Source: Candidatus Coatesiibacteriota bacterium (lineage in GTDB: Bacteria; B130-G9). From it: a DNA stretch of 6,408 nt. The notes under the pieces are model-generated. The model saw only the letters and a program-made list of their open reading frames with translations. It had not been told where the DNA came from and searched no databases. A program made the position numbers and the translations under genes. Positions 5,859 through 6,408 of the stretch are shown piece by piece. The DNA is taken from the NCBI GenBank assembly GCA_016929465.1, contig JAFGIT010000418.1:1-6408 (forward strand), written 5' to 3'. The first letter of the stretch is position 1, and every line of letters starts with the position of its first letter.

Positions 5859-6408
5859 TTATTCGATCATGAAAGTGACAGAAGTGCACTGTCCCGTCTG
5901 CTCGGCAGAGCCGTGGTCGCAGAACCAGGGCGTAATCCTATATTCACCTGGCGGAAGGTCGTCTGGCAGTTGTAGCGTTAGCAATTCCACCGGGGAGAGC
6001 GTTGTCTCTTTCGGGATCGTTAGAGTTTCGACGGGCACCGGCTCAAAATACAGCGTCGGTAGATATACCGAATCACCAGTCGGAAGAGTTATAAGCATAT
6101 AGAGATCGAGCTCACGGCTCGCACCGCCTGGATTCTCCGCCCAGTATTTCAAAGTGAAGGAATCACCTGCTGCGAATTCACCGCCGTTCAGCAGGGCGAC
6201 TACATTTGGATTCATGCGATAGCACTGAAGTCCGGGCAGATTCCGAGCGTATATATCTCCTTCCGGACTGCATCCAATTGCCGCCCAGGAACTGTCGAGA
6301 GTACCCGCACTTATGACGTGGAGTTCCTGTGATTCGCCGGTCTCATCCCAAATCCTAATTCCATCAGAAGTCCATGCGCTGCCGGCGCAGACCCAGATTC
6401 TCCCTGCG
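5859..6408 (-). CDS. C-terminal part of a probable secreted beta-propeller/Ig-like domain protein (5' end cut by window edge)
   Basis: The last 182 residues of a protein whose start lies beyond the right edge. Reading in frame upstream of the first ATG (6215) continues open to base 6407, so that ATG is internal. Residues 1-64 hold propeller-like short strands ending in aromatic and Gly/Asp turns (GRIWVCAGSAWTSDG, GIRIWDETGES, SPEGDIYARN). Residues about 70-182 resemble an Ig-like or fibronectin-like C-terminal domain: FAAGDSFTLKYWAENPGG, LDLYMLITLPTGD and LPPGEYRITPWFCDHG. Cys residues at WFC and TGQC near the end could form a disulphide, consistent with life outside the cytoplasm. I recall similar C-terminal domains in uncharacterised exported proteins of environmental bacteria but cannot name a family. 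The TAA at 5859-5861 is followed by the inverted repeat at 5797-5829. Confidence 0.75.
   Translation of the reverse strand, partial: AGRIWVCAGSAWTSDGIRIWDETGESQELHVISAGTLDSSWAAIGCSPEGDIYARNLPGLQCYRMNPNVVALLNGGEFAAGDSFTLKYWAENPGGASRELDLYMLITLPTGDSVYLPTLYFEPVPVETLTIPKETTLSPVELLTLQLPDDLPPGEYRITPWFCDHGSAEQTGQCTSVTFMIE

Noticed and set aside
5785-6102. Plus-strand ORF of 105 codons
   Set aside because: It overlaps the inverted repeat and is antisense to the Ig-like domain frame, which reads as coherent protein to the window edge.

Overview
All supported genes in this 6.4 kb window lie on the minus strand, so they read from the right end towards base 1. A protein with an MCE (MlaD-type) lipid-transfer domain points to a Gram-negative-type (diderm) bacterium. 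A four-haem c-type cytochrome points to respiratory electron transfer. Base composition looks mid-GC, starts are mixed (ATG, GTG, TTG) and gaps are short. UGA is used as an ordinary stop at least three times, so the code is standard, apart from one in-frame UGA that looks like a selenocysteine codon. I cannot name the organism; an uncultured anaerobe or facultative anaerobe is my inference.

Right end (5859-6408): the C-terminal 182 residues of a probably secreted protein with a beta-propeller-like stretch followed by an Ig-like domain. Next comes a gap of about 360 bases with a strong GC-rich inverted repeat at 5797-5829 and a candidate promoter at 5557-5585.

Middle (2861-5498): three tightly packed genes, apparently one transcription unit. 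They encode an MlaD/MCE-family protein with five C-terminal ~38-residue repeats, a CRISPR-type Cas6 endoribonuclease that starts 2 bases later, and an ABC-transporter ATPase whose ATG overlaps the cas6 stop (ATGA). There is no CRISPR array, no other cas gene and no permease in the window, so Cas6 is in an unexpected place.

Left (1-2771): a near-consensus promoter (TTGACA-17-TACATT) precedes a fusion gene of a degenerate UshA/5'-nucleotidase-like domain and a four-haem cytochrome c-554-like domain. Its true 5' part, from a TTG with an AAGGAG ribosome binding site, is cut off in a simple ORF search by an in-frame TGA at 2533-2535. That TGA falls where I recall relatives having the second Cys of a PCGC motif. 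It is followed at a suitable distance by a hairpin with a GGUC-containing loop, like bacterial SECIS elements. I annotate it as a 468-residue selenoprotein, the most notable item here. After a 155-base gap come a small three-helix membrane protein and, overlapping its stop, a XerC/XerD-type tyrosine recombinase that runs off the left edge.
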